Assembly: GCF_030811595.1 (NCBI RefSeq)
Contig: NZ_JAUSRB010000001.1
Span: forward strand, 1 to 64,000
Source: Streptosporangium brasiliense
Lineage (GTDB): Bacteria > Actinomycetota > Actinomycetes > Streptosporangiales > Streptosporangiaceae
DNA: 64,000 nucleotides
Direction: 5' to 3'
The notes under the pieces are model-generated. The model saw nothing but the letters and a program-made list of their open reading frames with translations. It was not told the DNA's origin and did not search any database. Positions 25,863 through 34,765 of this stretch are shown piece after piece (position 1 is the stretch's first letter; the number at the start of each line of letters is the position of its first letter). The translations under genes were made by a program, and so were the position numbers.

Positions 25863-26081
25863 ATGAAGCCCGACATTCACCCGGAGTACGTGACCACCGA
25901 GGTGACCTGCACCTGTGGTAACTCCTTCACCACGCGCAGCACCGCCAAGAGCGGCGTGATCCACGCCGACGTGTGCTCGGCCTGCCACCCGTTCTACACG
26001 GGCAAGCAGAAGATCCTGGACACCGGCGGCCGGGTGGCGCGCTTCGAGAAGCGCTTCGGCAAGAAGACCACGGGCCAGTAG
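25863..26081 (+). CDS. rpmE: 50S ribosomal protein L31, zinc-binding type
   Basis: A 72-residue ribosomal protein. The N-terminus MKPDIHPEY is diagnostic. Cysteines in CTCG (17-19 region) and CSAC form the zinc site, marking the zinc-containing C+ form rather than the C- paralogue made under zinc limitation. The C-terminus is basic (RFGKKTTGQ). A GGAGAGGA ribosome site precedes the ATG. It is followed by a hairpin and then prfA, the usual actinobacterial order. Confidence 0.96.
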   Translation: MKPDIHPEYVTTEVTCTCGNSFTTRSTAKSGVIHADVCSACHPFYTGKQKILDTGGRVARFEKRFGKKTTGQ

Positions 26082-26091
26082 CCCACACTCG

Positions 26092-26141
26092 ACGCCGGCC
26101 CGGAACCCCCCCGTTCTCCGAGGGGGCACCCGGGTCGGCGT
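26092..26141 (+). terminator. imperfect terminator hairpin after rpmE
   Basis: A long imperfect inverted repeat pairs the CGCCGGCCCGG-type left arm and C tract (from 26093) with the G tract and CCCGGGTCGGCG right arm (to 26140). It has a few mismatches and a loop around GTTCTCC. It starts about 10 bases after the rpmE stop. It may partly terminate or protect the short rpmE message ahead of prfA. Confidence 0.5.
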
Positions 26142-26189
26142 TCGTGGTGATTAGGCAGGCTCGGAAGGGCTTTTCAGGAAGGACGCACG

Positions 26190-27242
26190 GTGAATCTCGA
26201 CGAGCTGCTCAGTGAGTACGCCGAGCTGGAACTCAAGCTCGCCGACCCCGCCGTGCACGCCAACCCGACGCAGGCACGCACCTTCGGCAGGCGCTACGCC
26301 GAGCTGACCCCGATCGTCAACACCCATCGGGAGCTCGAAGGCGTCCGCGACGACCTGGCCACGGCCAAGGAGCTGGCGGCCGAGGACGAGGCCTTCGCCG
26401 AGGAGGCCAGAGAGCTCGAAGGGCGCGTCCCCGAGCTGGAGGACAAGCTCCGGCACCTGCTCGTCCCGCGTGATCCCAACGATGACAAGGACATCATCAT
26501 GGAGATCAAGGCGGGCGAGGGCGGTGAGGAGTCGGCGCTGTTCGCCGGCGACCTCCTGCGGATGTACCTGCGCTACGCCGAGCGGATCGGCTGGAAGACC
26601 GAGCTCATCGACGCCACCCACTCCGACCTGGGCGGCTACAAGGACGTCACGGTCGCCCTGAAGGCCAGGGGCGACGAGGGCGTCTGGTCGAAGCTGAAGT
26701 TCGAGGGCGGCGTGCACCGCGTCCAGCGGGTGCCGGTCACCGAGTCGCAGGGCCGCATCCACACCAGCGCGGCGGGCGTCCTGGTCTATCCGGAGGCCGA
26801 GGAGGTCGACGTCCAGATCGACCCGAACGACCTGCGCATCGACGTCTACCGCTCCAGCGGTCCCGGCGGGCAGAGCGTCAACACCACCGACTCGGCGGTG
26901 CGGATCACGCACATCCCGACCGGTGTGGTCGCCTCCTGCCAGAACGAGAAGAGCCAGCTCCAGAACAAGGAGTCGGCCATGCGCATCCTCCGGGCCCGCC
27001 TGCAGGCCATCGCCGAGGAGGAGGCCAACGCCGCCGCGATGGCCGAGCGCAAGTCCCAGATCCGGACGGTCGACCGCTCCGAGCGCATCCGCACCTACAA
27101 CTTCCCCGAGAACCGCATCTCCGACCACCGTGTCGGCTTCAAGGCCTACAACCTTGATCAGGTTCTGGACGGTGACCTCACGGCCGTCATCCAGTCCCTG
27201 CTTGACGCCGAGATGGCGGAGAAGCTCGCCGCCCACTCATAG
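26190..27242 (+). CDS. prfA: peptide chain release factor 1
   Basis: A 350-residue factor that releases peptides at UAA and UAG codons. The GGQ motif is at 226-228 in [14 protein letters not shown], the glutamine being the target of the methyltransferase encoded next. The codon-recognition tripeptide PxT is PVT at 182-184, which marks RF1 rather than RF2. The C-terminal [15 protein letters not shown] is typical. The GTG has an AGGAAGGA ribosome site. prmC begins nine bases after the stop. Confidence 0.96.
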   Translation: MNLDELLSEYAELELKLADPAVHANPTQARTFGRRYAELTPIVNTHRELEGVRDDLATAKELAAEDEAFAEEARELEGRVPELEDKLRHLLVPRDPNDDKDIIMEIKAGEGGEESALFAGDLLRMYLRYAERIGWKTELIDATHSDLGGYKDVTVALKARGDEGVWSKLKFEGGVHRVQRVPVTESQGRIHTSAAGVLVYPEAEEVDVQIDPNDLRIDVYRSSGPGGQSVNTTDSAVRITHIPTGVVASCQNEKSQLQNKESAMRILRARLQAIAEEEANAAAMAERKSQIRTVDRSERIRTYNFPENRISDHRVGFKAYNLDQVLDGDLTAVIQSLLDAEMAEKLAAHS

Positions 27243-27251
27243 AACGCGCCC

Positions 27252-28106
27252 ATGACCTTTCTGCTGGACGAGATCGCCCTCGCCACCGCCCGGCTCGCCG
27301 AGGCAGGTGTGCCGTCGCCACGCACCGACGCCGAGGAGATCGCGGCATATGTCCACGGTGTACGGCGCAGCGAGCTGCACAACGTGACAGACGCGGACTT
27401 CGACGCGCTCTTCTGGGAGGGCGTCGCCCGGCGTGAGGCCCGCGAACCGCTCCAGCACATCACCGGGCGCGCCTACTTCCGCTATCTCTCCCTGGAGGTC
27501 GGGCCGGGCGTGTTCGTGCCGCGCCCGGAGACCGAGGTCGTGGCCGGATGGGCCATCGAGCGGCTGAGGGAGATGGACGTCGCCTCGCCGGTGGTCGTGG
27601 ACCTCGGCACCGGCTCCGGCGCCATCGCGCTGTCCATCGCCCAGGAGATCGCGCTCGCCACGGTGCACGCGGTCGAGGTCGACCCCGACGCCTACCGCTG
27701 GGCCAAGCGCAACATCCTGGAGCACGGCCAGGGCCGGGTCCACCTGCACCCGGAGGACCTGGCCGACGCCCTGTCCGAGCTCGACGGCCAGGTGGACCTG
27801 GTCATCTCCAACCCGCCCTACATCCCGCCGGGCGCGATCCCCCGCGACCCCGAGGTGCGCGACTACGACCCGCACCGGGCACTGTACGGCTCGGGCAGCG
27901 ACGGTCTCGACGAGGTCAGGGCGGTGGAACGGACCGCCAGGCGGCTGCTGCGGCCTGGCGGGTTCGTCGCCGTGGAGCACGCCGACCAGCAGGGCACCCC
28001 GGTCTATCTGATCTTCTCCGAGGACAACGGCTGGCGCGACGTCCGCAGCCGCCAGGACCTCACCCGCCGGGACCGCTTTGTCACCGCCCGTTTCGGCCAG
28101 GAATAG
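27252..28106 (+). CDS. prmC: release factor glutamine methyltransferase
   Basis: A 284-residue HemK/PrmC enzyme that methylates the GGQ glutamine of release factors. An N-terminal helical domain is followed by the SAM-binding VVVDLGTGSGAIALSIA and the catalytic NPPY at 187-190. YFRYLSLEVGPGVFVPRPETE is the family's conserved substrate region. It starts nine bases after prfA without a clear ribosome site, so coupling to prfA is likely. Length is normal. Confidence 0.94.
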   Translation: MTFLLDEIALATARLAEAGVPSPRTDAEEIAAYVHGVRRSELHNVTDADFDALFWEGVARREAREPLQHITGRAYFRYLSLEVGPGVFVPRPETEVVAGWAIERLREMDVASPVVVDLGTGSGAIALSIAQEIALATVHAVEVDPDAYRWAKRNILEHGQGRVHLHPEDLADALSELDGQVDLVISNPPYIPPGAIPRDPEVRDYDPHRALYGSGSDGLDEVRAVERTARRLLRPGGFVAVEHADQQGTPVYLIFSEDNGWRDVRSRQDLTRRDRFVTARFGQE

Positions 28107-28187
28107 GATGGCACGGCGTGGGCGGGCGAGCACATGAACGCAGCAGCTTCGGCTCACTGATGACGAGCCGCCAGGTGAGGAGGCACA

Positions 28188-28853
28188 GTGAGCCGACAGT
28201 ATGACTGCATGGACGCCGCGCAGCGGGCCGACGGCCTGACCGACGCGGCCTCGGCCGTACGGCGGGGTGAGCTCGTGGTGCTGCCGACCGACACCGTCTA
28301 CGGCATCGGCGCCGACGCCTTCACCCCGGCCGCCGTCACCTCCCTGCTGGAGGCCAAGGGGCGCGGCCGGGACATGCCGGTGCCCGTGCTGGTCGGCACC
28401 GTGCGCGCCGCCAACGCCCTCGTGGAGAACCTCGGCCCCTACGGCCAGGACCTCGTCGACTCCTTCTGGCCCGGCCCGCTGACGCTGATCTGCCGCGCCA
28501 ACCGGTCGCTGTCGTGGGACCTGGGCGACAGCAAGGGCACCGTCGCGATCCGGATGCCCCTGCACCCGGTCGCCCTGGAGCTGCTCAAGGAGACCGGCCC
28601 GATGGCCGTCTCCAGCGCCAACCGCTCCGGCGCCCCCGCCGCCACCACGGCGGCCGACGCCGAGAAGCAGCTCGGCGACTCGGTCGCGGTCTATCTCGAC
28701 GGCGGCCCGTGCCCCGACAACGTCCCCTCCACGATCCTCGACCTGACCACGGCGGTCCCCAGGCTGCTGCGCCGGGGGGCCGTCCCGGTGGAGAAGCTGC
28801 GCGGCGTGATCGGCTACGTGGCCACGGACGCGGGCCCGGAGGCCGACGACTGA
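28188..28853 (+). CDS. tsaC: L-threonylcarbamoyladenylate synthase (TsaC/YrdC type)
   Basis: A 221-residue enzyme of the Sua5/YciO/YrdC family. It makes threonylcarbamoyl-AMP for the t6A modification at position 37 of ANN-decoding tRNAs. The signature LPTDTVYGIGADAF, the lysine/arginine stretch KGRGRDMPVPVLV, TVAIRMPLHPV and the SSANRSGAP motif are all present. It lacks the extra Sua5 C-terminal domain. The GTG has a GAGGAGG ribosome site. It follows prmC as is common in actinobacteria. Confidence 0.93.
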   Translation: MSRQYDCMDAAQRADGLTDAASAVRRGELVVLPTDTVYGIGADAFTPAAVTSLLEAKGRGRDMPVPVLVGTVRAANALVENLGPYGQDLVDSFWPGPLTLICRANRSLSWDLGDSKGTVAIRMPLHPVALELLKETGPMAVSSANRSGAPAATTAADAEKQLGDSVAVYLDGGPCPDNVPSTILDLTTAVPRLLRRGAVPVEKLRGVIGYVATDAGPEADD

Positions 28854-28961
28854 CCGGCCGGTCCACGGCTTATGCCGTGATCGATGCCGTCTGATTATCA
28901 TCGTGACGCCGGGCTGTCTCCCCGGTACGGTGAAGTGCGCCGACACTTCCGGGAGACGCCC

Positions 28962-30710
28962 ATGGGCAAGTTCGACGGAATGGACCCCGAGCTGGTCCGC
29001 GATCTGCTGTCCGAGGTCAAGCAGGCGGTCACGCGGATGCGTGACGCCGAGGGCCGGATCACCCAGCTGATGAGCGGGGCGGGGCTCTCCTCGCAGTCGG
29101 CCCACCGTCCGTCGCAGGTCGCCGACGCGTGCGAGGTGATGGTCCGCGACGTCTCCGCCCGGGTGGCGCTGCTGGAGAAGAAGATCAAGCAGGAGGCGGC
29201 GCCCGCGGCCGAGCCGAGGGCCGGGGAGCCGAAGACCGCCGACCCGGGCTCCGAGGCGGACGGGAAGTCCGAGCCCCGGCCGACGACGCCGAAGGCCGAG
29301 GATCTGAAGCCTGCCGTCCCCAGGGGCGACGAGGGGCCGCCGGCGCGCGAGCACCCCCAGGCCGACCGGCCGAAGGACGGCTCGGAGCCGGACCCCAGGC
29401 CCGATCCCAAGCCCGACACCGGCTCCAAGGGCGACGAGTCGTCCCCCCGGGACACCGGGTCCAAGGGCGACGAGACGCCATCCCGCGAGACCGGGTCCAG
29501 GGGCGACGAGACGCCATCCCGCGACACCGGCTCCGACTCCAAGGGCGGCACCGGATCCAAGGGCGATGAGACCTCTCCGCGGGACGGGGGGCCCACCTCC
29601 GACAGGTCCGGGGACGACGACGGTTCCCGCAAGGTGAACGTCTACGACCCCCGGATGGAGAACGTCTCCGACAACGGTTCCGACCTCAAGCCCGACACCG
29701 GTTCGAAGGGTGATGAGACCTCTCCGCGGGACGGGGGGTCTGTCCCTGATGGGTCGGGGGAGGGTTTCGATCCTCCGGTGGAGAATGTCAGCGATGACGG
29801 TCCGGGGGTGGGTTCGGAGGACGGTGCCGGTTCTGATTTCAAGGACGGCACGGGTTCGAAGGGTGATGAGACCTCTCCGCGGGACGGGGGGTCTGTCCCT
29901 GATGGGTCGGGGGAGGGTTTCGATCCTCCGGTGGAGAATGTCAGCGATGACGGTCCGGGGGTGGGTTCGGAGGACGGTGCCGGTTCTGATTTCAAGGACG
30001 GCACGGGTTCGAAGGGTGATGAGACTTCTCCGCGGGACGGGGGCTCCGCCTCCGACGGCGACATCCTGGACACCGCGCGGAAGGACCACCCCGACGACAT
30101 CGACCAGCGCGGCGACATGAAGCCGAGGGTCGTGGCGGTGGACGGCGTGCCGGTCCTCCAGGTCCCCCTCGACTCGCCCACGGCGGCGGAGGTCGCCGAA
30201 CTGCTGAAGAACATCGAGGACATCCCGCCGCTGGAGATGCCCGGCGCCGACGGCGGCTCCGACACCGCCGCCCGGCCCGACCGGATCGAGCCCCGCACGG
30301 CGCCGCCGTGGACCGACTCCGGCGTCCCCGTCCCCGACACGGCCGACCTGGACCAGGCGTTCCAGCCGCCGGACGGGCAGGAGAGCGGCACCCGGTCGGC
30401 CGGGAACGCCCCCGGGAGCGCGGAGACGCGGCCCGCCGTCGGCCAGGCGGCCGCGTGGCAGGCCGACGGCGACGTGGTCTCGGTCCAGGCGGACCCGCCG
30501 AGCGTCGAGGCGCTCAAGACGCTGGCCGACAACGCGCGCGACGTCGAGCCGGTGGACATGCCGAGCGTGCGGGTGCCCGACGGCGAGACGTGGGGCGAGG
30601 GCGCGTGGGCGCCCATGGACGTCGGGCCGGACGGCCCGGCGGGCGACGTGGATCCGGGAGACCCGCTGCGGCCGGTCCCGCCACCCGGCGGACGGTCGGG
30701 CGGGCAGTGA
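28962..30710 (+). CDS. long charged repeat protein with helical N-terminal domain (secretion-substrate-like)
   Basis: A 582-residue protein of no family I can assign. Residues 1-80 (MGKFDGMDPELVRDLLSEV and on) are helical, like the small helical domains of ESX-type substrates, but no WXG motif is present. Residues about 85-395 are very rich in Asp, Gly, Ser, Lys and Pro. They contain many (D/E)TGSKGDETSPRD units and two identical 51-residue blocks. The final 190 residues are acidic and Pro-rich, with LQVPLDSPTAAEVAELLKNI looking folded. The ATG at 28962 is chosen for a GGGAG ribosome site. There is no signal peptide. It is followed 16 bases later by a small partner gene, which hints at a co-secreted or interacting pair. 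Confidence 0.6.
   Translation: MGKFDGMDPELVRDLLSEVKQAVTRMRDAEGRITQLMSGAGLSSQSAHRPSQVADACEVMVRDVSARVALLEKKIKQEAAPAAEPRAGEPKTADPGSEADGKSEPRPTTPKAEDLKPAVPRGDEGPPAREHPQADRPKDGSEPDPRPDPKPDTGSKGDESSPRDTGSKGDETPSRETGSRGDETPSRDTGSDSKGGTGSKGDETSPRDGGPTSDRSGDDDGSRKVNVYDPRMENVSDNGSDLKPDTGSKGDETSPRDGGSVPDGSGEGFDPPVENVSDDGPGVGSEDGAGSDFKDGTGSKGDETSPRDGGSVPDGSGEGFDPPVENVSDDGPGVGSEDGAGSDFKDGTGSKGDETSPRDGGSASDGDILDTARKDHPDDIDQRGDMKPRVVAVDGVPVLQVPLDSPTAAEVAELLKNIEDIPPLEMPGADGGSDTAARPDRIEPRTAPPWTDSGVPVPDTADLDQAFQPPDGQESGTRSAGNAPGSAETRPAVGQAAAWQADGDVVSVQADPPSVEALKTLADNARDVEPVDMPSVRVPDGETWGEGAWAPMDVGPDGPAGDVDPGDPLRPVPPPGGRSGGQ
29701..30040 (+). repeat. exact 153-bp tandem duplication inside the charged repeat gene
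   Basis: Two copies (29701-29853 and 29854-30006) appear identical base for base. A partial third copy runs from 30007 to about 30040. The unit encodes 51 residues in frame. It uses AT-ending codons (GGT, GAT, TCT) much more than the surrounding gene, so its codon choice stands out. Lack of divergence points to recent or ongoing copy-number change. Confidence 0.9.
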
Positions 30711-30726
30711 GCGTGAGGAGCCTGTG

Positions 30727-31107
30727 ATGTTCGTGGATCCACCAGCACCGCAGCCGCTGCAGCCGGGAGAGACCCCGCCCGCCTCGGGGAGTCTCGGCCT
30801 GCCCTCCCCCGACAGGGCCACCTCGTGGGAGTTCAACCCCGACTACCAGCGGCTGGTCACGATGTGGCGGCAGGTGCTCCCCGCCCTCGACGACCTGGCG
30901 GCCAGCCTCGACCGGGCCTACCAGCTGGCCAGGAGCCGAGACGTCTGGGACGCCCCGGTGTCGGGACGCTACGTGAAGGAGATGGCCGAGTGGCGCACCC
31001 GCCTCGGCCTCTACCGGCAGGCGATCCTCACCTCGATCAGCGACCAGGCGGCCGACACCCCGAGGTGGGTGCCCGCCAACGCCGGGGCCCCGCACGCGTT
31101 CTCGTGA
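30727..31107 (+). CDS. small helical protein paired with the charged repeat protein
   Basis: A 126-residue protein of unknown family. After a Pro-rich 30-residue leader (FVDPPAPQPLQPGETPP) it is mostly helical with several Trp and Arg residues: WEFNPDYQRLVTMWRQVL, then AYQLARSRDVWDAPVSGRY. It resembles in size and helix content the second member of an ESX-like pair but has no WXG motif. The GTGAGGAG sequence (30711-30718) right after the upstream stop serves as ribosome site for the ATG at 30727, with a GTG at 30724 as alternative. The two genes are almost certainly cotranscribed. Confidence 0.6.
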   Translation: MFVDPPAPQPLQPGETPPASGSLGLPSPDRATSWEFNPDYQRLVTMWRQVLPALDDLAASLDRAYQLARSRDVWDAPVSGRYVKEMAEWRTRLGLYRQAILTSISDQAADTPRWVPANAGAPHAFS

Positions 31108-31200
31108 CGGCGCGTTCCGGTGATGGCGCGCCCCTGGCCTCGGAAAGCGGGGGCGTCCGGGCTTAAAGTGGGTTGAGTCGTCATCCCCGGGATGTGAGCC

Positions 31201-32466
31201 ATGGGCGCAGAGCCGTACTACGGGCCCGACTTCGGGCTCCTGCACAGGCGGGACCCAGAGGTCGCGCGCGTGCTCCTCGACGAGCTCGACCGGCTCCGCG
31301 GCGGCCTCCAGCTCATCGCGAGCGAGAACTTCGCCTCGCCCGCCGTGCTCGCCGCGCTCGGATCGACGCTCACCAACAAATACGCCGAGGGATATCCCGG
31401 CAGGCGCTACTACGCCGGCTGCGAGGTCGTCGACCGGGCCGAGCGGCTCGCGATCGACCGGGCCAAGCTGCTGTTCGGCGCCGACCACGTCAACGTCCAG
31501 CCCCATTCGGGCGCCTCGGCCAACCTGGCCGCCTACGCCGCGCTGCTCCAGCCGGGCGACACGGTGCTGGCCATGGAGCTGTCACACGGCGGCCACCTCA
31601 CCCACGGCTCCCGGGTCAACTTCTCCGGCCGGTGGTTCGACGTCGTCGCCTACGGTGTGCGCCGGGACACCGAGCTGATCGACTACGACGAGGTCAGGGA
31701 GCTGGCGCTGCGGCACCAGCCCAAGATGATCATCTGTGGCGCCACCGCCTACCCGCGGGAGATCGACTTCGCCGCCTTCCGGGGGATCGCGGACGAGGTC
31801 GGCGCCTGGCTGCTGGCCGACGTCGCCCACACCATCGGCCTGATGGCCGGGGGCGCGCTGCCGTCGGCCGTGCCGTACGCCGACGTGGTCACCTTCACCA
31901 CGCACAAGGCGCTGCGCGGCCCGAGGGGCGGCGGCATCATGTGCACGGGGGAACTGGCCGCCAAGATCGACCGGGCGGTCTTCCCGTTCATCCAGGGAGG
32001 CCCGCTGATGCACGCGGTGGCGGCCAAGGCGGTGGCGTTCGGCGAGGCGCTCCAGCCGGAGTTCGCCGACTACGCGCGCCAGGTGGTGGCGAACGCCCAG
32101 GTGCTGGCCGACGCGCTGGCCGCCGAGGGCATGCGGCCGGTCTCCGGCGGCACCGACAGCCATCTGGCCCTGATCGACCTGCGCGACATGGGGATCACCG
32201 GCGCGGTGGCCGAGCGGCGGTGCACCGCCGCGGGGATCACGCTGAACCGCAACGCGATCCCCTACGACCCCGAGCCGCCCACGGTGACCTCCGGCATCCG
32301 GGTCGGCACCCCCTGCGTCACGACGCAGGGGATGGGGCCCGAGCAGATGAAGGAAGTGGCCTCGATGGTGGCGCAGGTCATCCGAGACCCTGACGCAGTA
32401 GGAGAGATCCGGCAGCGGGTGACGGCGCTGACGGAGACCCATCAGATTTATCCCAGCGAACTATGA
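31201..32466 (+). CDS. glyA: serine hydroxymethyltransferase
   Basis: A 421-residue PLP enzyme interconverting serine and glycine with tetrahydrofolate. The PLP lysine is K236 in [49 protein letters not shown] is the hallmark N-terminal region and [14 protein letters not shown] carries the PLP-stacking residues. Compared with the common TTTTHKTLRGPR, this copy reads [12 protein letters not shown], a small variation. TAAAGT at 31164-31169 is a possible -10. It sits between the charged repeat pair and wecA, a usual actinobacterial neighbourhood for one glyA copy. Confidence 0.94.
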   Translation: MGAEPYYGPDFGLLHRRDPEVARVLLDELDRLRGGLQLIASENFASPAVLAALGSTLTNKYAEGYPGRRYYAGCEVVDRAERLAIDRAKLLFGADHVNVQPHSGASANLAAYAALLQPGDTVLAMELSHGGHLTHGSRVNFSGRWFDVVAYGVRRDTELIDYDEVRELALRHQPKMIICGATAYPREIDFAAFRGIADEVGAWLLADVAHTIGLMAGGALPSAVPYADVVTFTTHKALRGPRGGGIMCTGELAAKIDRAVFPFIQGGPLMHAVAAKAVAFGEALQPEFADYARQVVANAQVLADALAAEGMRPVSGGTDSHLALIDLRDMGITGAVAERRCTAAGITLNRNAIPYDPEPPTVTSGIRVGTPCVTTQGMGPEQMKEVASMVAQVIRDPDAVGEIRQRVTALTETHQIYPSEL

Positions 32467-32523
32467 GCTGTTCTGTGTCGTTTTCCGGTCACAGCTGGCC
32501 GGACTATCCGCGAAACTAGGTCC

Positions 32524-33825
32524 GTGCGCGAATACCTACTCATGGCGCTGGTGGCGGCGGCGGTGACCTATCTCCTGGTCCCGCTGATCCGCGTGTTCGC
32601 CATCCGCATCGGTGCGATGCCAGAGGTCCGTGACCGTGATGTGCACACCACCCCGACGCCCAGACTCGGCGGTCTGGCCATGTACGGCGGGCTCGTCGCC
32701 GGCCTGCTGATCGCCAGCCAGTTACCCTACGCCGGGGGCAGGCTGGCCGAGGGCAAGACCGTGATCGCGCTGATCGCGGCGGGCGGCCTGATCACCCTGA
32801 CCGGTTTCCTGGACGACTGGTGGGGGATGGACGCCCTCATCAAGCTCGCCGGGCAGGTCGGCGCCGCGGGCGTCCTGGTCGCCTTCGACGTCAGCCTGCC
32901 GTGGCTCCCGCTGCCCAGCTCGCTGGGCGGCCAGGTCATCCTCGACTCCACGCTGAGCCCGCTGATCACGATCCTGGTCGTGGTCGTCATGATCAACGCG
33001 GTCAACTTCGTCGACGGGCTGGACGGCCTGGCGGCCGGGATCGTCGGCATCGCCGCCATGGCCACCTGGACCTACTCCATCGTCCTGTCCAAGGACTACG
33101 CCGACACCAGCATCAACGTCACGGCGGCGATCGCCTCGGTGCTCATCGGCATGTGCCTCGGTTTCCTGCCGCACAACTTCCACCCGGCGAAGATCTTCAT
33201 GGGCGACACCGGGGCGATGCTGATCGGCCTGGTCCTCGCGTCCACGATGATCACCATCACGCCGCTCGACTCGACCAGCATCAACCGCTTCCCGGTGATC
33301 CTGCCGATGCTGGTGCCGGTCGCCATCCTGGTGCTCCCGCTGCTGGACCTGATCATGGCGGTGGTCCGGCGCACCTCCAACGGCCTGTCGCCGTTCGCCC
33401 CCGACCGGGGCCATCTGCACCACCGGCTGCTGGACATCGGCCACTCGCACCGGCGCAGCGTGCTGATCATGTACACCTGGACGTTCCTGTTCGCCTTCGC
33501 GGTCGTGGCGATGTCCGTCGAGGGCGTCCCTCTCGTGCTGTTCCCGCTCACGGTGCTGCTGGCGGTGGGTGTGCTGGTGATGATGGCGCTGCCGCGCTGG
33601 CGGGCGCGCAAGGGCGGCAACGGCGGCGGCGGGATCCAGGCCGGCGGGCGGCACATCCGCCCCGGCGGGGGGCCGGCCCAGGAGCAGGCCCGTCCGCTCC
33701 CGCCGGAGCCGTCCGGCCCCCGGTCGGCCGCGGCCGACGGCGACACCGCGGTCCGCTCCGTGCTGCCTGACCTGTCACTTACCGCTCCCAGTCCGGGTTT
33801 CTCAACCCCTGAGACGCTGCGTTGA
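32524..33825 (+). CDS. wecA: MraY/WecA-family undecaprenyl-phosphate sugar-1-phosphate transferase
   Basis: A 433-residue polytopic membrane protein that transfers a (probably N-acetylglucosamine) sugar-1-phosphate to a polyprenyl phosphate carrier. About 11 hydrophobic segments are seen. Motifs include PRLGGLAMY, FLDDWWG, the catalytic NAVNFVDGLDGLAAG, the MGDTGAMLIG loop and the WecA-type DRGHLHHRLLDIGHSHRR. A disordered Gly/Pro-rich tail of about 80 residues ends the protein. The GTG start has no ribosome site, while GAAACT ends six bases upstream, so it may be leaderless. The gene upstream of the atp operon in many actinobacteria is this enzyme. It could feed a lipid-linked primer to surface glycan assembly. 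Confidence 0.9.
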   Translation: MREYLLMALVAAAVTYLLVPLIRVFAIRIGAMPEVRDRDVHTTPTPRLGGLAMYGGLVAGLLIASQLPYAGGRLAEGKTVIALIAAGGLITLTGFLDDWWGMDALIKLAGQVGAAGVLVAFDVSLPWLPLPSSLGGQVILDSTLSPLITILVVVVMINAVNFVDGLDGLAAGIVGIAAMATWTYSIVLSKDYADTSINVTAAIASVLIGMCLGFLPHNFHPAKIFMGDTGAMLIGLVLASTMITITPLDSTSINRFPVILPMLVPVAILVLPLLDLIMAVVRRTSNGLSPFAPDRGHLHHRLLDIGHSHRRSVLIMYTWTFLFAFAVVAMSVEGVPLVLFPLTVLLAVGVLVMMALPRWRARKGGNGGGGIQAGGRHIRPGGGPAQEQARPLPPEPSGPRSAAADGDTAVRSVLPDLSLTAPSPGFSTPETLR

Positions 33826-33977
33826 ACACCTCCTGGAAACCTCTTGATCGTTTACTTGAAACGGCAGGTAAAGGCGCTCTTCCGTGAGCTTGTGATAGCT
33901 TTCACTAGCAGCCGCTCAACAGGATGAGCCCTGCAAGGTAGCAATCGCTCGCTTGATAACAGTTACTTGGAGTGCCG

Positions 33978-34394
33978 ATGCAGGCCAACGACGTACGCCT
34001 CTTGAAGGGGGCGGCCATACCCACACTGCTGGTGGGCCTCGTCGTGGTCGTCGTCGCCGCCCTCGTGGCCGGAGGCAAGGGGGCGCTGGGCGCGGCGATC
34101 GGGGCCCTGGTCGTCTGCGCCTTCTTCACCCTCGGCATCGTCGCGGTCTCCTACGCCAGCCGCGTCTCGCCCATGGCGATGATGACGGCCGCCGTCGTGG
34201 GTTACGTGGTGAAGATCATCATCGTCATGGGCCTGCTGAAGGCGTTCGAGGACGTCACCGCGTTCGAGCCCAGGGCCTTCGGCTGGGGCGCCGTCGCGTG
34301 CACCGTCGCCTGGACCGTCGGCGAGATGCGGGGCTTCATGAAGCTCAAGATGCTCTACGCCGACCCCGACGGCAAGACCCCTGGGTCGAGGTGA
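33978..34394 (+). CDS. atpI: ATP synthase protein I (AtpI-like)
   Basis: A 138-residue membrane protein with four hydrophobic helices (about 13-31, 36-56, 66-88, 100-118) and a short cytoplasmic end. It begins MQANDVRLLKGAAIPT, like other actinobacterial AtpI proteins, and heads the atp operon. AtpI proteins are thought to help assemble the c ring. The ATG at 33978 is preferred because of GGAG five bases upstream. A GTG two codons earlier overlaps that site. The 152-base gap before it should hold the operon promoter, but no clear hexamer pair was found. Confidence 0.85.
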   Translation: MQANDVRLLKGAAIPTLLVGLVVVVVAALVAGGKGALGAAIGALVVCAFFTLGIVAVSYASRVSPMAMMTAAVVGYVVKIIIVMGLLKAFEDVTAFEPRAFGWGAVACTVAWTVGEMRGFMKLKMLYADPDGKTPGSR

Positions 34395-34482
34395 TTCCCG
34401 ATGAGGCGTAGTATCTCGCTCGCCGGGATGACCGGGCCCGATATGACTAGTCCCCGCCGCGGCTGCTATCGTCATGCCCGCG

Positions 34483-34698
34483 ATGAGCGAAAAGAAAATC
34501 CGGCCCGAGGACGACGGCCGCGACTTCGCCAGCGCCGCCTGGTCGATCCCCAGCTATCTGCTTTCCGGGATGCTCCTGTACGGCGGTGCCGGCTGGTTGC
34601 TGTCCAAATGGACTGGCGTGGTCGCCTTCATGCCGATCGGGTTGATCCTCGGAGTCGCTCTCGCCGTCTACCTGGTCTACCGGAAGTACGGTCGCTAG
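34483..34698 (+). CDS. AtpZ/AtpI-family small membrane protein
   Basis: A 71-residue protein with a charged N-terminus (MSEKKIRPEDDGRDF) and two hydrophobic helices (about 20-38 and 44-63). This is the AtpZ-type plan associated with F-type ATP synthase operons, where it has been linked to c-ring assembly or ion supply. The ATG at 34483 is chosen over 34474. TATCGT (34467-34472) lies just upstream and could make an internal near-leaderless promoter. Having both a four-helix AtpI and this two-helix protein is a feature of the operon. Confidence 0.75.
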   Translation: MSEKKIRPEDDGRDFASAAWSIPSYLLSGMLLYGGAGWLLSKWTGVVAFMPIGLILGVALAVYLVYRKYGR

Positions 34699-34765
34699 CC
34701 TTCGGCGGCGGTCGCTTCGCTGACGAAGCCATTTCGATCCACTACCACGCTGAAGGGAACGCCGC

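Noticed and set aside
29701..30040. CRISPR-like array
   Set aside because: The repeats are contiguous 153-base units inside a coding frame, without spacers, and no cas genes are near.
27237..30836. A 1199-codon open frame on the minus strand
   Set aside because: It lies antisense to prmC, tsaC and the charged repeat gene, all well supported. High GC content with G/C at third positions makes such antisense frames common, and its translation is low-complexity Arg/Val/Gly sequence with no domain.
28962..31107. Canonical WXG100 (EsxA/EsxB) pair
   Set aside because: Neither protein has a WXG motif at a helix turn. The first is 582 residues, and no ESX machinery genes are in the window.
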